Origin: Gemmatimonadota bacterium
Lineage (GTDB): Bacteria; ARS69
Direction: 5' to 3'
NCBI GenBank assembly: GCA_021604925.1
Contig: BQJX01000180.1
Coordinates: forward strand, 1 to 6,283
Length of the DNA stretch: 6,283 nt
A program made the translations under genes and the position numbers. Below, piece by piece: positions 5,183 to 6,283 of this stretch (the first letter of the stretch is position 1; the number at the start of each line of letters is the position of its first letter). The notes under the pieces were generated by a model. The model was not told where the DNA came from. It saw only the letters and a program-made list of their open reading frames with translations, and did not search any database.

Positions 5183-6283
5183 ATGCGATGTGCCATCGCG
5201 ATGATCCTGCTGCTGGCCGTTTCCTCGGCTGCCGATGCGGCGACCCTCCGAGTGCCCGCGGACTACGCCACCATTCAATCGGCGCTCGATGCCAGCGCAA
5301 TGGGGGATACGGTTCTGGTGGGGACGGGGACGTACACATCGTTCACGACAGTGGGGCTATTCAACACGGCCGCCCTCATGCCGGATGGGGTTGTGATCGT
5401 GGGGGAATTCGGCGCTGCACAGACGACGATCGACCTGTCGCTGGCTGGCGGGCTTCCGGGTGGGGCCGCGGCGTTCACGTGCAGCGGGCATATCTCGGGT
5501 GCGACAGTTGTCGACGGATTTCGTGTGACGGGCTACCCGCCGAACAGCGTGGGTGTGAGCATGGCAGCTAGTGCGGCGGTGAGCGTGTTGAACTGCATCT
5601 TTGAAGTGGAGGACCCGGCAGTGCCCGACGTGTCCACGCCGAGACGCGGTATCGGCACTTGGAAGAGTGAAGTGTATGTTCGTAACTGCGAATTCATCCG
5701 ATGCATGGGGAACTCCGGCGCTGCGATTCGGGACAACAGCGGCTCCACCGTCGTGGAGTCCTGCACGTTCATTGAGTGTGAGAATCAGGCAATCTCCGCC
5801 TATGGCGACCTTGGCGCTGGTCCGTGGTTTCTGGAGGTTCGGAATTGCTTGTTCGACCGCACATTCTCAGACCTCGGTGGTGGCGCGATACAGGCTTCTG
5901 ATCGGCCCAATGGAATCATCGTGGAGGGTTGCGAGTTTCGTGGGGTCGAAGCGGCCATCAACGGCAGCGCGTTGTCGTTATCGGGCTTTGGCGAATGGCA
6001 GATCGTCAACAACCTGTTCGTTGACATCAATATGGAGACGGGGCGGAATGTGCTTTCTCTGACCGGCGGCCGACCTCTCTTGGTCGCGGGGAACACGTTC
6101 GCGTATTGCCAGCAGAGTGCGGGAACTGGTGTTGCGATCTCAACATTCCAATCCCTGTGGACGCTTGAGAACAACATCTTCGCCCACATCTATGGCGGCG
6201 CTGCGCTCGACGTCCATTTTGGCCCGGCCGCTGGGTGCAACGTGTTCTGGGACACACCGGAAGGCGTGGGCTACAACCTTCGC
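5183..6283 (+). CDS. Exported parallel beta-helix protein, paralogue of the preceding gene, 3' end outside window
   Basis: The frame stays open from ATG 5183 to the right edge (367 codons visible, no stop). The start is fixed by GGAAGGAG 7 nt upstream and by a signal peptide almost identical to that of the previous gene (MRCAIAMILLLAVSSAADA, cleavage probable after A19). The mature part begins with the same 'VPADYATIQSALD...GDTVLVGTGTY' motif and continues as parallel beta-helix rungs. N/S/G-C-x-F motifs recur at Cys 138, 169, 194, 222 and 250, spaced 25-31 residues, as expected for one per coil. GCNVFW at about 352 aligns with GCNLFW at 346 of the paralogue, so the window cuts near the end of the helix. 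InlB-B-like repeats and a sorting domain are expected beyond the edge but not seen. No catalytic motif is recognised. A surface structural or adhesive role is inferred. Confidence 0.9.
   Translation, partial: MRCAIAMILLLAVSSAADAATLRVPADYATIQSALDASAMGDTVLVGTGTYTSFTTVGLFNTAALMPDGVVIVGEFGAAQTTIDLSLAGGLPGGAAAFTCSGHISGATVVDGFRVTGYPPNSVGVSMAASAAVSVLNCIFEVEDPAVPDVSTPRRGIGTWKSEVYVRNCEFIRCMGNSGAAIRDNSGSTVVESCTFIECENQAISAYGDLGAGPWFLEVRNCLFDRTFSDLGGGAIQASDRPNGIIVEGCEFRGVEAAINGSALSLSGFGEWQIVNNLFVDINMETGRNVLSLTGGRPLLVAGNTFAYCQQSAGTGVAISTFQSLWTLENNIFAHIYGGAALDVHFGPAAGCNVFWDTPEGVGYNLR

Noticed and set aside
4551..5339. Long reverse-strand open frame (262 aa) across the end of the first beta-helix gene and the leader
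   Set aside because: Composition is R/P/S-rich as expected for a GC-rich antisense frame; it crosses two real genes and a conserved leader.
4513..5571. Forward open frame of 352 aa bridging the two beta-helix genes
   Set aside because: It is out of frame with both well-supported proteins and has R/G-rich low-complexity composition; a shadow frame.
1..6283. CRISPR array, insertion sequence or transposase
   Set aside because: No spaced identical direct repeats, terminal inverted repeats or transposase motifs were seen on either strand.

Overview
The window is GC-rich bacterial DNA carrying two gene groups, both read on the + strand. No gene is supported on the - strand. The exported multidomain protein in the middle pairs a parallel beta-helix with a C-terminal FlgD-like/type-A sorting domain. 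That architecture is typical of FCB-group or neighbouring uncultured lineages (Eisenbacteria-like, Latescibacteria-like). The lineage is an inference from architecture only; no marker gene is present.

Left part (1-1536): two small tandem paralogues, the first cut by the window edge. Each looks like two beta-propeller-type blades, and the second has a clear signal peptide. A third gene follows closely and encodes a membrane protein with an N-terminal conserved helix motif, two coiled coils and a two-TM hairpin. Spacing and a Shine-Dalgarno sequence overlapping the first stop codon suggest one operon. I do not recognise a named system here.

Middle gap (1537-1855): no gene. It holds a perfect tRNA/tmRNA-type 3' end (T-arm, acceptor strand, CCA) with no matching 5' half. 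Directly after it begins a leader cassette of about 165 bp that runs up to the next start codon.

Right part (1856-6283): two large paralogous genes for exported parallel beta-helix proteins. The first is complete (1049 aa): signal peptide, beta-helix, an 'SWSDGG' module, four InlB-B-like repeats of about 73 aa, a six-cysteine region of unknown family, and the sorting domain. The second runs off the right edge after 367 codons, near the end of its beta-helix. Both have nearly the same non-coding leader and signal-peptide DNA, while the mature proteins have diverged much further.

The most noteworthy signals are this conserved duplicated leader, which contains a dyad just before the ribosome binding site and a 10-bp tandem repeat of differing copy number, and its abutment on the tRNA-like end. 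The two groups share the theme of envelope or surface proteins, but nothing in the sequence links them functionally.
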